From the NCBI GenBank assembly GCA_000309865.1, contig AMGN01000022.1:1-55133 (forward strand): a stretch of 55,133 nt of DNA, given 5' to 3'. Below the pieces are notes generated by a model, which was not told where the DNA came from, made no database searches, and saw only the letters and a program-made list of their open reading frames with translations. This document shows positions 53,456 to 55,133 of the stretch, one piece after another. Within the stretch, counting starts at the first letter, position 1, and every line of letters starts with the position of its first letter. Source of the DNA: Methanobacterium sp. Maddingley MBC34. Lineage in GTDB: Archaea; Methanobacteriota; Methanobacteria; Methanobacteriales; Methanobacteriaceae. The position numbers were made by a program, and so were the translations under genes.

Positions 53456-53784
53456 GCTTTCACCCTCCTTTTAGCAGGGATGAACGTGGTTTTAGCGGAT
53501 TTCCAGTAGGTGTGGATGTGGAAAATTGTTACCAAGGCCAGGGTTACACCCAGTTCAACATGCCAGTAAAGTAACTGCGGATTGATGGGTGATTTCACCC
53601 CGAATTCCAGGAATAGCAGCAGGACGAAGCCTGCTCCGGCAGATATCAGGAATGCCATTCCAATTATAAAGTTCCATATGTTAACGTGTAATGCTTTTTT
53701 AACCAACTTCATTCTGTATAGACTGTAAGTGAATAAATAGCCCCCGATGAAAGGTAGGGCCGGTAAGATCATATCATAAACCAT
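53452..53784 (-). CDS. Small DUF4405-like membrane protein, paralog of the downstream C-terminal domain
   Basis: A 110-residue protein with three hydrophobic segments: MILPALPFIGGYLFTYSLY, NFIIGMAFLISAGAGFVLLL and WHVELGVTLALVTIFHIHTYW. The last segment has the same WHVEL...HxH pattern as the 281-residue protein, so the two may form a heterodimer. GGGGGAGC precedes the ATG. It lies divergent from a secreted Cys/Gln-rich protein across a 396-bp spacer with an inverted repeat. Confidence 0.75.
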   Translation of the reverse strand: MVYDMILPALPFIGGYLFTYSLYRMKLVKKALHVNIWNFIIGMAFLISAGAGFVLLLFLEFGVKSPINPQLLYWHVELGVTLALVTIFHIHTYWKSAKTTFIPAKRRVKA

Positions 53785-54180
53785 AATTTGCTCCCCCTAA
53801 ATTTTTTTTCTAATTATAATGTTGTTTAAATTCTGTTTTTAGTGCTTTGATGCAGGTTTTTAAATTAATAAAATATTATAAAAAATTTTAAAATTATTTA
53901 AGATTTAAAACATGGTTTAAATCTATTTTAAGACCTGCATTCACACTACACTACTAAATAGATCAACTATATAAAAGTAATTATTCCAAGATTTCACCCA
54001 AATCTTTCCATAATCATGCCCAATTATTTATTTTAAGATTATAATGAATATTTAGGTTTTATATTGAATTCTGGGTATGTTCATGGTGGAAAATGGGTGC
54101 GATCTGGGCATAAACTTGGAATAACCATTTATCCCATCATGGCATTATGTTAATGCACACAACCATGGAGGTGAAAATAT
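53785..54180. other. Divergent intergenic region with long-range inverted repeat
   Basis: AT-rich, 396 bp. ATGCAGGT (53850-53857) and ACCTGCAT (53933-53940) are reverse complements separated by 75 bp of very AT-rich DNA. This may be a regulator or looping site controlling the two divergent genes. GGAGGTGA at 54167-54174 is the ribosome-binding site of the secreted protein. Confidence 0.5.
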
Positions 54181-54534
54181 ATGGTGAACATTCCAAAAAA
54201 AGCAGCATTAATTTGTGCACTGGTGATGATGATCAGCGTAGTTCCTGCCTTTGCATTGAATCAAACTGACAACACCACCACTACAGACCAAACTCAGGCA
54301 CAGAACTGTACTGGCAATCAGAATCAACATAAATATCAGGGCAGTCAGGGATCCTGTGACTCTGCTGGTGAAAACTGTGGAAGTTGTGACGGAGACCAGC
54401 ACAAGTACCAGTATGGCCAGAGTAACAGTGAATCAGGAACTTCAAACAGTGACCAGGGCAACCAATACGGTCAGGGAAACAGTAACGCAGGTACTGAAAA
54501 CTGTGACGGCACAAACTGCAAAAACAAAACCTAA
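54181..54534 (+). CDS. Secreted Cys/Gln/Asn-rich small protein
   Basis: A 117-residue protein with a clear signal peptide: basic MVNIPKKAA, hydrophobic LICALVMMISVVPAFA, then likely cleavage near AFA-LN (~26). The mature part is low-complexity, rich in Gln, Asn, Ser, Gly and Thr, with repeated HKYQ (QNQHKYQGSQ, DQHKYQYGQS) and GQGN/NQYGQ units. Seven cysteines occur mostly in CD/CG pairs (CDSAGENCGSCDGD, NCDGTNCKN). Perfect GGAGGTGA six bases before the ATG. Metal binding at the cell surface is a guess. No homologous family recognised. Confidence 0.75.
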   Translation: MVNIPKKAALICALVMMISVVPAFALNQTDNTTTTDQTQAQNCTGNQNQHKYQGSQGSCDSAGENCGSCDGDQHKYQYGQSNSESGTSNSDQGNQYGQGNSNAGTENCDGTNCKNKT

Positions 54535-55133
54535 AGGTGAAAGGATATAAATGACCTTTCATTACTTATTTTTTTTAAATATTTTTTTAAATACAGCTCA
54601 GATGAACTCATTTTTGGTCCAGATGAACTCTTTTTTGGGCATTAACCCCCAATGGACAAGATATAATTAATAATATGAAACATATCGATTTGGGTGAGAT
54701 TACCTCAAATCAGATTGTTGGTGGTGTATTGTCCCAATCCAAAAATTTCATACAATCCAATGGCCCACCACTATTATTGATAAACGGCAGTTCATAAATT
54801 GCGGTTCAAATTTTAAACCCCAATTATATTGTTTTATGTGCTTATTTTTCCTGGAACTATAAATTTAATCCATTCTTATAGGATTAATTCACAGAAATTT
54901 CAGAGGATAACAAAATTTCATAGTTACCCTGTCTTGAATCAATCTCAATTTGATCAATTATTTATCAAATCCTTAAAATCATTACCCAAACCAAAGAAAT
55001 ATTAAACAAATATTATATAATGATTAAACATTATAAAATAAGTATATATTAGGTTAAGGTTCTAGATTACCTGTTAAATAAAGGGAGGCTTATAAACGAA
55101 CATAAACTTAAAAGTTTGGGGAATGCCATTAGC
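54535..55133. other. Intergenic region to window end with 21-bp tandem repeat
   Basis: About 600 bp. Two units of 21 bp at 54599-54619 and 54620-54640, each beginning CAGATGAACTC, agree in 19 of 21 positions. A 40-codon ORF at 54675-54797 has no ribosome-binding site and is not called. The rest is AT-rich with no recognisable gene or RNA. Confidence 0.5.
54599..54640. repeat. 21-bp tandem direct repeat
   Basis: CAGATGAACTC followed by (A/T)TTTTTGG(T/G)C occurs twice head to tail with a 21-bp period, two helical turns. It lies 65-106 bp after the secreted protein gene. Confidence 0.7.

Noticed and set aside
54675..54797. 40-codon ORF beginning MKHIDLGEI
   Set aside because: There is no ribosome-binding site or coding support, and it lies in AT-rich DNA. 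It could be a small gene but cannot be supported here.

Overview
The window looks like chromosomal DNA of a hydrogenotrophic methanogen of the order Methanobacteriales, most likely Methanobacterium. This is inferred from gene content: archaeal Pelota and CDC48, MraY-like and MurG-like enzymes that suit a pseudomurein wall, a TrpY-controlled trpEGCFBAD operon, HypC, TATA-box promoters, GGTGA/GGAGG ribosome-binding sites and AT-rich spacers. No phage, insertion sequence or CRISPR array was found.

Layout. 1-13 kb is housekeeping: the 5' part of a CDC48 AAA ATPase, prephenate dehydrogenase with a C-terminal FDX-ACB-like domain, a small conserved protein, Pelota, an iron-sulfur radical SAM fusion, the MraY-like enzyme, an ABC-2 exporter beside a divergent TrmB regulator, the MurG-like glycosyltransferase, a dihydrolipoamide-dehydrogenase-like flavoprotein and HypC. 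13-20.6 kb is the complete tryptophan operon with divergent trpY and TRP-box-like sites between them. 20.6-29 kb holds two P1B metal ATPases (a Zn/Cd type and a CopB type) around tRNA-Ser(CGA) and a CPBP-zinc ribbon-RDD membrane protein, followed by a MarR-controlled operon (membrane protein, MarR, HemG-like flavodoxin) with two palindromic operators. 29-39 kb is a mixed accessory and housekeeping stretch: CDP-alcohol phosphatidyltransferase, alpha/beta hydrolase, two methyltransferases, DUF3795, a GyrI-like protein and a nitroreductase-GyrI fusion, a TMEM175-like channel, an NYN-domain protein, a TrkA-type protein and a sugar-nucleotide epimerase.

39-47.5 kb is the most striking region, an arsenic island of three transcription units. 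Leftward from 42.9 kb run arsR, acr3, three TusBCD/DsrEFH-like genes, an Fe-S protein and a DUF2115 protein. Rightward from 43.0 kb run thioredoxin-type arsC and DUF166. Leftward from 47.4 kb run arsM, a ferredoxin/QueG-like protein with a repeated Cys-Gly insert, a DGC-domain protein and a second DUF2115 paralog. Both leftward units therefore end in a DUF2115 gene. My inference is that these accessory genes extend the core ArsR-Acr3-ArsC-ArsM pathway, possibly into sulfur or thiol chemistry of arsenic.

47.5-55.1 kb contains an MBL-fold hydrolase, a ribbon-helix-helix gene overlapping a 60-codon basic ORF, an 813-residue STAS-unknown-APH kinase fusion, a YdhR-like protein preceded by three 30-bp tandem repeats, a pair of related His-containing membrane proteins and a secreted Cys/Gln-rich protein. 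Several intergenic regions carry short direct repeats spaced 20-30 bp or inverted repeats that look like regulator sites. All functional statements rest on reading motifs by eye; no database search was run.
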